DNA of 64,000 nt, taken from positions 15,496,721-15,560,720 of the forward strand of contig NW_025062479.1 of the NCBI RefSeq assembly GCF_000002995.4. The letters run 5' to 3'. Within the stretch, counting starts at the first letter, position 1; the number at the start of each line of letters is the position of its first letter. This DNA comes from Brugia malayi. Taxonomy: Eukaryota; Nematoda; Chromadorea; Rhabditida; Onchocercidae. Shown piece by piece: positions 48,459 to 61,900 of the stretch. Position numbers and translations under genes: made by a program. The notes beneath the pieces are model-generated. The model saw only the letters and a program-made list of their open reading frames with translations. It ran no database searches and was not told the origin of the DNA.

Positions 48459-50945
48459 GCTAAGTACAAATACACAAACTTAAAACAAGATTTTCGTTAA
48501 GACGATTAGATCGGAGGCTTAAAATGGCCAAACTATTTAGGTACATCAAAATGTCATATATGTGTCGTTGTATGCCTGTGCGCGCATTATTTGAATTTCA
48601 ATGGTAATTAAACTTTAAATCATTAAAATAACAGTTATGAAAGAAGCAAAGAGATGAAAAATTAAGTGACAATTATTGAATTTATTGATGAAAAATACAA
48701 ATGTATGATTCAAGAAGATTTCAAAAAGGGTGGAGCATTACAAAGGATAAGCATTGAAATGATGAAAGAACACACTAACTCTAACTCTTATTTTTCCTTT
48801 TTTAACATTCTCTTCAATCCAAAATTCTTCCATATATTTATTGATTGATTTATTGATGAGACACATTCAGCGAAATTTTCATATGTTTACACAGGCGCTA
48901 ATGGTATGATTAATAACCGTTAATGTAAACGATGATGGAATAAGGTAAGCTTCAATCAATGCATTAATTTCTTTGACTGAATGATCAGAATTATAAGTTT
49001 TTTTTTGATGAATAATTTAGTCATACTTTATAATTCAATGAATAATTTAATCATACTTCATAGCGAAATGTTATTATAATTAGAGTAAAAAATAAAATCA
49101 AAGCTAATGTAATTCCTATTTAATTGTATTCTAATTTTCATTATTGTACGAAGAGGTTAGTTAATTCAACCAACAAAAAAGTGTTATGCATTAAATTGTT
49201 TACTTTTTTTTCTTCGATCATTCTGATAGCTAAACTTTTTAACTAAATCCTCTAATAATCGGAATTTTTTTATGATTAACTAGTTAAACAAAAATATATA
49301 TTGTTTTGAGAAGAAATTTTCTTCCTCGTTTCGTTGACTCATTTCGAGAAACACCAGAAATCGTATTCATAAAATAATTAATTAATTAATCATGTAAATC
49401 AGTAGGGGTATTCTTTATTACTTCATTATCATCATATATTTTTTTGCTTAATTTAATTTCTTGTCATTTTTGGAAAAGATCTATTCATTAACATATTTCG
49501 TTTATCAATCATCTAAGTTAAAAAAATGAAATAAATTAAATTAATACAAGTAACAAATAGAACGAAATAAATTGCATAAGTATATGCAAACAAATGTATA
49601 AAATAATGTAATAAACAAAATATGAATAAACTTTAAGTATGAATAAATCAATTAGCAATAAATCAGATAGAAAAATATTTAAATAAAAAAATATTTATTG
49701 GAAAATATTTAAATAAAATTAAGTGTAACCATATGAGATATAGCAATATCACTAACAAATTCATTGATATTTATAATGCCAAACATTTTTAGCTATTATT
49801 CACATCAAATAACCAATTTCTCCATCACACAGTAAAGCTAATCAAATTGGCGAACAAAAAAATTTGAATTTCACTTTTCACATATTTGCATTATGTCATT
49901 ATTATCTTAATTGAATATCTAAAATTTATTAATATGCACTATACATTTATTCATTGTATTATATAAATAATTTTATTTATAATCAATTTTTAATTTAAAT
50001 TCATACTTTATGAATTGATTATATAACTTCTAATCTTTTTTTCTTCATAAATAAGATAAATTTCAATGTCAATATTACAATAATTGACTTTTTGACATTG
50101 AAAAATTCCTAAAAATTCTATCGAAAAGTTGACAATGAACAAATTATGATTCATCAAAAATATGCACACTTGATGAAAGGCATTTGCATGTGGCACTAAT
50201 ATTGTTTATCCAGTCGAAATTTGTACGATATGAATATCAATCATTGTATTCTTAATGTTTCCGTTGTACAAACACTTTCTTTCGTTCAATTCACGAATAA
50301 ATACTTCAAATTTATTAATAGAAATTCCATCAAGGAAGATAGCATTAGTGGACATAGTAAATTATATAAATAAAATTATATAAATGAAAATTTTAATTAA
50401 ACAATCTGTCGAATAACTAAGTTATAAATTGTTATCAGTAAGAAAAAGAATAACATAATTTATAATGTAATTGAAGAAATATAACATTAAAAAAAAAACA
50501 TTTATAATTTAAATTTATTTTTAAATTAGAAGAAATTATGCATAGAATAAAAAGATAACGAATATAATGATTGATAGATTAACAAAAAAATGGCATACAA
50601 ATGATATACATTAAGTATGCAATGCATATTTCCAATGAATTATAATTTGCCAATTGATAACTTCCAAATGAAATGTTTGTTAAATTTTGAATTACAAAAA
50701 AGATGAGCAATACTTATATTTGACATTAAAAAAAAAAAAAAAAAAAAAAAACACCGTTGATTTAATTAGAAAGAAAGCATTGATTAATCGATTATAAAAT
50801 GTTCAATGCTGTAATTTATTCATAACCATAAGAAAAAAAAACAACTATAAATGATAATAAAATCACTAAAAGATCAATTAATGTTTAATTTGAGGAAAAA
50901 TGCACAAATATAACAATCATAAGGAAACCATCAATCGTTATTGAT

Positions 50946-53900
50946 AAAATCACTAAAAATTTTCACCTCCCCCCCATAATACCATCGATGCTTTCATTTT
51001 CTTTTTTTTTTTCTTTTTTTTTTTTTTTTGCATATTTACAAAGATGGTAGCATCAGCGGATGCTCTTTTAATTTGACAATTTGCTCGACGCCATATTTGA
51101 ATTTACATATACCTCTTGTCGTATATGTTACAATCTGCAATGATTGCAATTGTTTCACTGCTTTTTTACTTCATGTTTTCAAAAAAAAAAAGAAATCTGG
51201 TTATTTTTTTTTTTTCTAGCTGTTCCATTTTCTTTTCTGTTCAAAATATCACAAAAATATTTGGGAAGAAGAATTTGTAGTATATTTGAGATAATATTCA
51301 TTCATTCCTTTTTAGAAACATTCATCATTTATTATCATTACTATTCATTATTACTTATCATTTATTACTGTTTATATTTTTCATTATCATTAATTATTAC
51401 CATTACTATTAATTAATATTACTACTCTTATTATTATTTTCATTTTTTTTTTTTTAAATCTAACATATTTTTTTAAAGTAAATTATACTTTAGTTATTTT
51501 TTTTTTTTGCAAATTTGGTTACGTTTGAAATTCAGCTGTGCCATTTTAAACTATCGGTCTAAAGCATCGAATAAGTTACGGCTGATGCTTAGATAATTTC
51601 AGTAATTTGCATGTGATATTTTTTCATCTTAGCAGTGAAATTACTCTGAGAACAATAATTTCAAAATTTTACTAAAGTAAAATATTTCACATTAAAGACT
51701 TAAATTTCTAAATAAAATTAAACAAATTACTTATGATTTTTCGATAGCAAAAAAAAGCAACCAAATTTAAAATCTCCTTTTTTTTTTGATAAATATTTAC
51801 GAAAAAAAAAGAATTTATGAAAGAGAAATAGATGAAGAATAAAGGAACAAACATCATCTTTGATAGTGAAACCAAGAGCCGAATAATTCGCGATACTGCG
51901 AATGATATCGGCCACTTTCCCTTCAATAATTGTTATCAAACTGTTATTTTCCTTCAAATTCGTTACTGTTACTATTACTCTGCCAGAAATACGACTGTCT
52001 ACTGCAAAATTCCTGAAATATAATAGCATTCACCAGAATTAGTCTATTTCATATCGCAACACATGTAGCACGCAATGCACATATTGACGTCAATTCTCAA
52101 ATCAATCTGACCAGTTGAAATTTTATTTCTTACGTTACACATTGTAAATGGTAGATATCTATTACAAATGGCTAAAAGAAATTGTTTCACATTTGTTATT
52201 TGTTATCACTATATCACTCAAAATTGTCAATAACTTCTTTGACAGCAAGTTAAGTATCCGTTTTCAATGTTGTGAATAAATTCTTAGATAATAATTTAAG
52301 TTTATAATCATTTAATACATATTATTGCAAATAATTCAACTTTAATAGTTGCACACATTTTCTTAATCTAAAATTTTTTCCATTATATAACCATTAATTA
52401 TGTAAAATTGCAATTAAGTGAAATAAAAAGAAACAACGTTAACCTTGTCTGACTATCCTCGAGAATGACCAATTCAGCAACAGTTTCACATAACGGTGGT
52501 ACCTTAATGGTACTATCAACACCCCATCTCAATTCTTCTTCTACTATATTCTCACCAATACTTACAATACTTAATTCATTGTGAAAGCCAGCATTTGCTT
52601 CAACAATTTCACATGGCGTTTTCAATTTCAATTCCATTTCCATTCCACGACATACTCCTTTCTCTAAAAATTTTCAAATTTATTTCAATCAATGTTTATT
52701 TCATTTTTCATTTCTTTCTTTTTTTTTTACATATTTTCTATTTGCTAATTAATATTAATCATACTTTCATATTTTTTCTTATTTCCTTTCTTGATCTTTG
52801 CTAATTATTCCATTTTTCAAACATATTTATTTGTTTTTTAACATTGTCTTTTCCATTCTGCTTTAAATTATCCAATTATTTGACTAATTAATTGTTACCA
52901 ACTGTACTTGTTATTATTAATATTAATATTAAATCATATTAAACAATTAATATACTCAGTATTTGACTATGTTAAATGTTTAAACACAAATATTTTTCTG
53001 AATATAAGTAATGATGTAATTTTCAAACATGCAATTATTAAACTTCAATTTCCTAATAATAATTCAAACTAACCGATTGAAATTGTTGCACTACTGCGAG
53101 TAGAACGTTCTGTTTTAAAAGTATATTCCTGCGCCCGTTCGGTGCTATTTGTGAACGTTGATTTGAATAAAACCTGTTCGCTCTTTGATTGGTGAACAAA
53201 ACGCGTATCCATTCCTGATACCGTATACCGCGGTTCCAAATATTCGTTAAATAAATGCGACCAATTGATATTAAACTGCAAAATTGCATCACAAAGTTTT
53301 CTGTAATTCAATTGTATATGTTGAATTTATTAATTACTGGTTGATCTTATTAGGAAAAAATTATCAAATAGCGAAATGATATTTGCAATTTATGATCTAA
53401 GCAGGCAAATTACGCTTTTTTTATCTCTTAATATCATTGCCATCGTCTTATAGGTAAAAACTCATTGAAAAATAGATGAATAGATAGTTCGCTATAAATT
53501 TTTTTTCGAAATTTTACAGGTTTTATCAAAAAAAATTATCTGTTTCTAATCTTTTCTTGTTACAGATTCAATAAAAATTAATTCAAATACTAATTACATT
53601 CCATTCTTAGATTGAAATACCGCTACGCCATACTTTTCAATTTGCTTTTTGCTTTTTTTACGTCCTTTTTTTATCTTTCTCGTTCTGCCTTCTTCCTTCT
53701 ATTCCATCCATCTTCTTTCATCTTGCATTCTCATTAAAAAATTTTGGACAAAAAAATGAAGGAAAAAAAAATCTGATGAGCGATAAATGAAGAAAATACG
53801 AACCATAAAATAATTGAAAATAAGTTTTTGCGGTTTGAATTGCAAAAAAAAAAAAAAGAAAAAAAGTCTTCATTTTTATAATTTTTTCTTCTTTTTACAC

Positions 53901-54011
53901 ATCAAATTAAAATATCTAGGAAAAATTTATAATAAGAAAAATTTGATTGAATTTAGCACTTTGCCAAATTTGGTCAAGATGTGAAACATATTAGATGCTA
54001 ATTAATATTAC
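50946..54011 (+). repeat. Segmental duplication, copy B
   Basis: See copy A. The last ~40 bases (53973-54011) are more diverged from copy A than the preceding 3 kb: about three substitutions and an 11-bp deletion within 50 bases, against one substitution in about 3027. Confidence 0.97.
51036..53275 (-). pseudogene. Aerolysin-like gene copy B, 5'-truncated
   Basis: The four 3' exons (53275-53074, 52663-52444, 52012-51853 and 51134-51036) are identical to those of copy A, with intact frames and splice sites. The upstream exon of copy A (44512-44687) has no counterpart, because homology stops near 54011. No in-frame ATG precedes the strand-rich region in the first exon; the first lies well inside it, in GMDT. 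Copy B is therefore either a truncated non-functional copy or relies on a new 5' exon that I did not find. Its identical sequence shows that any decay is too recent to see. A plus-strand gene begins about 220 bp beyond the duplication edge. Confidence 0.55.
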
Positions 54012-54219
54012 TCAAAATTAATTGATTAAAAACGCTGATAAATCATTCTTTTTCTTTAATTAGAACACTAAGCATTCCTCAGAAAATCATAGAATTTTCA
54101 ATGTTTTATGAGAGAACTTACTTTAATAAAAAAAACAAAATAATAAAAAAAAAAAAACAACTGTGAGATAATTTTCAAGTCTAGTTTGAATCGGCAGAGG
54201 TGACTAGCATTGAAACTTT

Positions 54220-54231
54220 TTTTTACTTAGG
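54220..54231 (+). promoter_or_regulatory. Candidate trans-splice acceptor of the 54.2-kb gene
   Basis: A pyrimidine-rich TTTTTTTACTTAG ends at 54230 and is followed by G and then ATG (54232-54234). Such a short leader is typical of spliced-leader trans-splicing in nematodes. It could also be a cis acceptor of an unseen upstream exon. Confidence 0.4.
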
Positions 54232-55027
54232 ATGCAGCTACGTTTGGCCGATTTCGTCTCCAGGATCAAAGATTACCGCCTTCCTATGACTCGCCATTGT
54301 CCACCACAAAACAGTCCTCAACTTCAGTGATATCCATAACACTGCTTGAGAAGGCATACACAATTCAGTCTCAAGGGGCCAATACTACCAGATAAATGTT
54401 TCAGGTGTGGATTTTGCAACCGGACCGATCTCGCTTTTCCAGTAAGTTATTCTCCAATACGTTACAGCAAAACAGAATTTTTTGGAATGTATTAATATTT
54501 ATTTTCGACCTGAATAATTGAATCAGTGCTATTAAGGATTGTTGAAGAAAAGAAAGGCAAACTGAAATGTTCAGAAGCATTTTTCATCCTTATTAAAAGA
54601 TCTAACTGATATTAAATTTCAATGCAATGATTTGGAAAAATTAGTTACATTTTGTGGGAAAAATAGTACAGAGTTCAGTAGAAATATGCGATTGAGTGAG
54701 GCAATTGATCTTCTGAAAGTATCGTTAGACCATCTGAAACACTTGTTTACTTTTTCCGCTTGTCAATTATGCATTAGACGTAAATTTTGATATATCGCAA
54801 ATTCTAGTATGACAAAATTGATTAATTTATCTAAAATGTATGAATGTGTCATGAAATAATGAAAATACTTTACAATTGTTCACTGAAATTTCAAAGATTT
54901 TGTTTCGAACATTGTAGATAATAGTCAAAAATATAAAAATTTACATTTAACTTACGATAATATTGCCATAGATCAATTTTCAAATGGATTAGAAAATGAT
55001 TATTTCGAAATGCAAAAACAAAATTAA
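54232..55027 (+). CDS. Unrecognised small protein with CxxC motif (four exons, 155 residues)
   Basis: I do not recognise the family. The exons are 54232-54326, 54405-54441, 54575-54779 and 54897-55027 (TAA 55025-55027). All phases agree and the total is divisible by three. Visible features are a basic N-terminus (MQLRLADFVSRIKDYRLP), a cysteine patch formed across the first junction (HCPPQNSPQLQ joined to CGFCNRTDLAFP), a predicted helical middle (SEAIDLLKVSLDHLKHLF), a second CxxC (CQLC), and an Asn/Asp-rich tail ending in MQKQN. The paired cysteines could bind a metal. Base composition is less AT-rich than the surroundings. It starts about 220 bp beyond copy B and is oriented away from it. 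Several frames are open over the first 200 bases, so exon 1 is the least certain. Confidence 0.45.
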
Positions 55028-55109
55028 AATGAAGAGCATTGCTCAGAGTAAAACAGACAGATGCAATTTCAGATTTTGTTTCCTTACCTATTTGTTATTT
55101 TCAATACAG

Positions 55110-55206
55110 CGAGATTCATTCCGGAACGATGAAATGGATGAGAAGTGATTATTTGGTCCGTAATCGAAAAACCGACCTCATTCCGGTTCTCCAAGTAATA
55201 AAATAG
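55110..55206 (+). other. Orphan exon candidate downstream of the 54.2-kb gene
   Basis: A TTTTCAATACAG acceptor opens a frame (EIHSGTMKWMRSDYLVRNRK and on) that reaches TAG at 55204-55206. It has a possible GTAATA donor at 55195. Entry phase is 2, which does not match the fourth exon of the neighbouring gene but would match an internal donor of its third exon (alternative splicing). Function unknown. Confidence 0.3.
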
Positions 55207-55547
55207 CAAGTAGTCAGAGATGTAAAAAACCGGTTCACCTTTTGTCACATATAAACATCGCTGTAGCGTTTATAAACTAAAAAACCTAACATAAATATAA
55301 ATTTTTATTTTAAATCAATTTAAAAAATGACAAGTAATAAAATTAGTAAAAAACTGCACTTAAAATTTGCATCAACCGTATTTTGCACTATTTACGTTTT
55401 CCGAATTTTGTATGCTCTAGGAAATTTGCAGACAAATTAAAAAAACATAGATTTGTGAGTAATGTGTAATTTAAAAATTGCTTTTTGTAATTATGCAAAT
55501 TATGACTTAGATTAATAACACTCATATACTCTACCATTTACTTTCAG

Positions 55548-55644
55548 TGAATCATTGTTCGCTCATTGTCAGCTTCGAGAAGAATTTGTTAAATTTCTGA
55601 ATGCACAGATTTCTGGCGATCAACAATTATATTATCAACATTGA
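55548..55644 (+). other. Candidate terminal exon (…REEFVKFLNAQISGDQQLYYQH)
   Basis: A good TTTACTTTCAG acceptor at 55547 opens a 32-codon frame in phase 2 that ends with TGA at 55642-55644. The composition is protein-like (QLREEFVKFLNAQISG). It may be the last exon of an alternative transcript of the 54.2-kb gene. The antisense frame is also partly open. Confidence 0.3.
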
Positions 55645-57312
55645 AGATTATCGCATTTAACGATTGTTAATTTATTAAGTCAGTAAGAATAACGGATCAT
55701 AACATTAAACTTTAGAACATTTCATTTCTATGAGTAGTGAAAATCTTGAAAATTTAGAAAAAAGCCAAAAAATTAAAATTGAAAAGTGAGATATGTCGCA
55801 ATCATTATCAAAACTAATAAATATATTGACATTATTGGTCAAAAAAAAAATTAGGTTCCTAATTTTAGACGAAAATCCATGTTATTATTGGTTTGGCCGA
55901 CAGTATAAAATAATAGATGTAAAATAAACTTAAAATGAAATGAAAGGTAGGTCTTAAATTAACATTAAAATTGATCCCAAACAATAGCTTTAAGAAATTT
56001 TTGAATTTTAAGCATAAAAAGATAATTTTAAACATTTCAAACACGCTATGTTTTAAGCAAATTTAAATTGATGGATGAGGTGCTATAGACTGCGCATCTT
56101 AAGTTATTCACCCGAAAATGATGTCTATTAACCAATTTGATATATCTAATTACCTTCTACCAATTGATTATTTATTTTAGGTTAAACTAATAAAATTGAT
56201 CGATTTCAAAAATTACTCGAATCTACCAAAAATATGGTTTTTCGAAAAGATAAAAAAAGACATAGAAGTTATTAACTACTGTTTTTCGTTCTTTTTTTTG
56301 TAGTCCCAACGTTTTTTAAAAATACGGAAATTCATCAAAACTAAAATTTTGTTTATCTTCATAATTTATTTTATAACTTTGTTTACTTTTCAAGCATTGT
56401 TTTGTAATTTATCATTTGAAACTTTTACTCCTTAATTATCGTCGGAAATTTTTTTACAAAAGTAATTTAATAATACAATTTGGAAAAGGAAAACAACACA
56501 TCAAACATCATTATGCAATATATTAGTTACATCAAATATTTGCTCAAAGCTTTCTTATCAAAACAGCAATGTTATCAGTTGCTAAATTATATCTCTTTTG
56601 AGGACTCATTACATTAATTAATTATCACTGCCATTATTATGCCTATCTTTGTTATCATTCCTAACCTTATCATTATTTCAGAAATTAAAAAGTTATCTTT
56701 ACTAATAAATGGAACTTTGTTAACCTGAACTAAAAGCACGTTATTTTTATCTTCGATTTTCTGCTCTCACACTATTTTTAAAAAATAAATAAATAAAAAT
56801 TATTTTGACAAGGTTTAAAATTTTTGCCTTCAAAATTTGTTTATCAATTTTTACAAAAAATATTTCCATAGTAATATGAATAACGTTTGTGGGATTATCA
56901 GTTAAATAATTGGCTTCCACTAAAATAAACTGAAGAAATTGTTTCAAAATAAAATAGATATGATAATTTAAGGCACTTGCATATTCTGAAATGAAAAATA
57001 ATTCAATATAAATGATTGGAAAATTCAAGCTGTTAGATTTTAAAATTTAGTTAAGAAAAGTCGAATAAAAAAACGAATGAATTGAAATTTGAGTTAATTT
57101 CAGTTCAAAAACTAAATGCCAAATGTTAACTTTATTCTTTATCATTCATAATCAATGCGAACATTTGCAAAATTTTATCGGAAACATTTTTTTTGCATAT
57201 ACAGTAAGAATGCATCTGATTAGACTGTGACTAATTTCTTGTCACAGTCTGATAATTTCTTATCAAATAATTTTGATTTCTTTCAATACTTCTGCAATAT
57301 ATATGTGACATG

Positions 57313-57313
<1 letters not shown>

Positions 57314-57348
<35 letters not shown>
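57314..57348 (+). repeat. (AT)n microsatellite
   Basis: About 17 AT units in a row. Confidence 0.95.
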
Positions 57349-57610
57349 CATTTCGTTTTGATTTTTTATTTTTTCTTTCAAGAAGTTTTATTATTTTAGA
57401 AAAAATAGGAAGAACATTAATGGTAATTTACAATATTTATAATTCAAATAATTATATAAAACTTTTCACAATACGCATCGAAATTTTCATATAGTTTTGA
57501 TTTTGGGTTTATTTTCTAATTTGAATAAAGAATTTTGTTGCACTTCTGTAAATCATTGCAAACACATATTACCATACGTTACTATTTATATTATTGTAAA
57601 AGTTATGTTT

Positions 57611-57668
57611 GATTTCGTGTTGTCAAAGTGATCTGTTCGATTTCGCCTATTGTCAAAGTGATCTATTC
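57611..57668 (+). repeat. Two-copy ~29-bp direct repeat
   Basis: Two adjacent copies of gatttcg-nn(n)-ttgtcaaagtgatct-r-ttc, differing at a few positions. A further gtgatc follows at once. Confidence 0.75.
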
Positions 57669-58501
57669 AAGTGATCAATTGTTTACTGACAAAATATTAT
57701 ATTCATCATTTTCATATATTCATGAAAAAGAAGCATTTTGTAATGTTTCCAACTTATTTTTATATATATTCAACTAATTTTTCGTTTTTTATAATAATTC
57801 TTATTTGAATTAGAAAAGAATTAATTTGTTTCAAATGTTAATGTAGATAAATAAAAAAGATTTTTATAAGATATATAGCATGAAGTTTGCAGCATGCAAC
57901 TTAGATTGCATTGTTAAAACTTTGGAATTTCAATTTTTTTTTGTATTTAAGTTTACATGAACGTTTTAATCTCTGCTTCCTCACTTCAGAGAATTTTTAT
58001 TGAATTATGAATTAACACCGAGATATATTCTAAAATGATTTATAAGTTAAAAGTTATGAAAGTGTCAATTCATTCATTTGTTCACTTTACTTCATACTTC
58101 AAGTACATATTATTTACTTGTATCTCGATTTTTCACTTCACTTTATAAAACAAATAGATTTTTTTTTTTTGAATTAATATGCATTTCTTTTTGACAATTC
58201 TATTCAGAAATCAAGATTTTGTGCTAATTTTGAAGCAAATAATTGAAATTTCAATGAAATATTTCTAATTTTGTGCCGTTTTTGCAATTAATAATAAATT
58301 GTTTATGGCATTTTGTTTTTCATTTTTTTTTTTTTTTTTTTTTTAAATCTACTAATATTTTAGAAACTTTAAAATTATCACATTTATAAATTTAAAGATG
58401 GAATATAAATCATTTTATTTTCTTATTTTCATCATTTTCAATTTATTTTTGTTGCATCATTTCAAGTTTTTGTCAGAAGTAAAAGAGATGAAACATTAAT
58501 T

Positions 58502-58873
58502 TCATTCAACTTCAAATCGTTCCTCTCGTATAGTAGTGCTTCTTTCACCACAAAAACAACAACAGATTAACCTTCGTAACCTATACAATGTCTTCGCCAT
58601 TAATTCAATGAATAACGGATTTAGTAGTGCGTATAAAATTGGATTCCAAACATTATTTGCCATTGCTACCCTAAATAAAATAAAAAAAGTTATGATATGG
58701 TTATACTATTAATATAATCATGTGGTTGATAGCATATGGACGAAATTAAAAAAGTTAAAAAAACCACGAAAATTTAATTATACAATGAAATTAATAGCAT
58801 TGATAACTTGTATGATTAATTAATTTATTACTATTTGTCATTATTATTGCTATTATTGTCATTATTGCTATCA

Positions 58874-58948
<75 letters not shown>

Positions 58949-61900
58949 AAAGATTGAATATTTTGTATTTGGTTGCATCTATAAATTATCATTTCTTCGT
59001 TCTTTCTTGTTTTTCATAAATCATAAATGGAAAGCAACATCATAAGTCAAAAATAAGTTAGTATACAGTGTATTTTTTATATTCAAAAATTTTCTCATAT
59101 ACTTTTAAAGTCAAAAAAAAAAACACATTTTTGTCTTTCGTTCTTACTCCCTGATGAAATTATATATAATGTAAAGTATTATTTTTTCTTTTTTAATGTA
59201 CACATAATTTTTTTTTAAAACATTTACAAAAATTTCATTACATTTTTCAATGTATAATCTAATCTATACTTATATTTCTAATATAAAAATATAATAAAAA
59301 AAAATTTTTTTTATGAAGAAATATAAAATTCGATCTATACTTATATTTTCCAATATATATATGTGATGAAAAAAAAATGAGAAATAAATTGCATAATTAA
59401 GTGGAAGAATTACATTCATACCAATGAGTGAATAAATTGATGAGATAAATAATGTTGACACCATCGTGTCGCTCAAATAAGCTTTCATCAAATTCCATTA
59501 ATAATGAAACAATATTATGTGGTAGCCAAGAAACGGCAAATAATACAACCATACTAACAAGTAATATTGTATTACGCCTAGCATTTGCTAATAATTCATT
59601 TCGTAAACGATCCTACAAAAAAAAAAAAAATTTTAATTAAAGTAAAGATGAAAATATTGAATTATATTATATCATTAAAAAAATCATATTATACCTATTT
59701 CATCAATTGTTTTACTGATATGATTTTCTTTAAAGAGTATTCTCATAAAATTTTCTTAACAAATTTATTAAAAGAAAAAAAAATATATGATTGCTCTTCA
59801 AATTGCATTAATTTGTTGATGAGGAATTTGCTTTGAAAAAAGTGATGAATTTAAAACACAATTAATGAAAGTGTTAAAATTTGATAAATAGATTTTAGAA
59901 ATAGCGATAATCAATAAATTTTTTGATTATTTTTAGTAATATTAAATGTTTAATTAATTATTTACTCACATGATTTTCTTTAAAAGCATTACTACCAAAA
60001 TTTCTCTTGCAATCCAGTATATTATTATTGGGATTCTCTACTAAACCTGCTGATGCCATAGCCATTGAACGTTCTTTTAAACGCCTAAAAATTAATTTTT
60101 TATTTGACAGGTATCCTATTACGCTTTTAAATGAAAAAAACTTTATTAGAAAAATCTCATATTTTTAATACTTTTATTAAAGGAAACTATTTATCCATTA
60201 TTTCTTTTAACAAAATTGTTTTCAGCAAAAATGTTTATTATATATATATATGAGATTAACGTTTATAATATTCACAAAAAATCTGATCTAACAAAAAAAA
60301 AAAAAATGAAAAAAGAAAAAGTTTTGAAATCTAAATTCAAAACCTAAATTTAATATCATAATACTATATGTATACACTAAGTTTAATATTAAATGCTTAG
60401 ATTTTGTTAATCCAGAATGCATGCCTAGTTAGTTCATTATAATTTATTAACTTTATGCTCACTATTTGTAACGTGTTAATATGATAGATTCTATCATAAA
60501 AAGTAAAGAAAAAAGAAAAATGAAATGAATAATTAAATAAAATATTTATTCAATATATTATTTTTTATAAACATAAGAAACAAATCTTAAATTTTGATCT
60601 AAATTCGAATTAATAAACATTAATATTAAAGTGAAAAACAAAAAAAAAAGGGATGAAATGAAGTGTTTTACATAATCTTTTTTGATGTCCTTTTTCGCAA
60701 TTCAGCAAAAATATAATAATAACAAATGAACATAATTGTTAACGGAATTACGAATTGTACCACAAAAACAAATATCTATAAAAATAATGCAATTAATATG
60801 TTCAAATATGATATTAATGCAATTTTTGTTGCTCTCTCTCCCTCTTTCTTTCTCTCTTTCATTTTATATTTTTTCTTCATATTTTTATTTCATAAAAATT
60901 TTTATTTCAAAAACATTTGATAAAAATGAGAAATTAGCAAATTATTAATTAATTTTTTCTGAGCAGAAATTTACTCAAAATTATGCTTATTTAATCTTAT
61001 TGAATTTCATTATTTTAAAATATGAAAGAATATTTTATAGAATGAAAGAATATCATTTGATAATATAATTGAATATTAATGTTAGATTATAGTAATTTCA
61101 TACAATAGAATACAATATTTTTATTTTATTTTAGAAATTTATGTTGCGCAAGTTACCTACCGTATATACACTTCTTAAACGTGAGCTTGGCCAATTTTCA
61201 GTACAAAATTGGCCACAAATTCCATCAACAACAATAAGATCCATATACATTGCATATGGAAGCGTTGAAATTATTGATAATGTCCAAAGAATAATTGTTA
61301 TATATTTCGAGCGCTAAAACAAAAAAAAAAGAAAAAAAAAAAAGTAATGAGAAATGAGATTTAAAAAAATATAAAAAGATAAGCTTTCATTGAATTTTAT
61401 AGGAAATAATTTTACGAACTTAATGAAAATAAAATTACAGCTAAATAAAAAAAAAAAAATTAATCACATATCAAAACTTATTTTAAAATTTGCTGCTTTT
61501 TTTCACAAAATAATTACTGGCGAAATTCATTCTCATTTCATTAATATCAAAATCTTTTCGTCCAGAAAGTAAAGGAATGAATAATTAATTAATTTTTTAA
61601 TTTAATAAGAGAAAAAACAAACAGTTTTATTAATAATCCTCCTCGTTGGTAGAATTACCATAATATACCTATCAACGGATATAGCACACAAACTGAAGGT
61701 ACCAATGAATACCGCAATTCCTTGCATCCATGGAAGTCCATGACACATTGCCGAGCCAAAATACCAATTTTTGTAAACATTAGCAACCGGTGTAATTGGA
61801 AGTGAAAAAATACATACAACTAAATCGGCACTAGCTAAATTCAATATAAACATATTCTGAAATGTAAAAATTAACAATTCATTTTAAATAAATATTATAA

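Larger units (their letters stand above)
44688..50945. other. Region between the two copies, mostly AT-rich without a clear gene
   Basis: It separates copy A's upstream exon from copy B. The 45.75-47.15 kb part is less AT-rich and contains a tentative small gene and a cluster of inverted repeats, listed separately. From 47.2 to 50.9 kb I see only AT-rich sequence, a (CA)n run at 48436-48458, and scattered poly-A runs, for example 50728-50750. Confidence 0.5.
55645..58501. other. AT-rich intergenic region
   Basis: No exon was supported here. It contains an (AT)n tract (about 57314-57348) and a two-copy ~29-bp repeat at 57611-57668. The 3' UTR of the receptor gene lies at its right end. Confidence 0.6.

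Noticed and set aside
48666..48848. Plus-strand 60-codon frame starting MTIIEFIDEKYK
   Set aside because: The first part looks protein-like, but it degenerates into Phe/Ile-rich AT sequence and shows no splice signals. Not supported.
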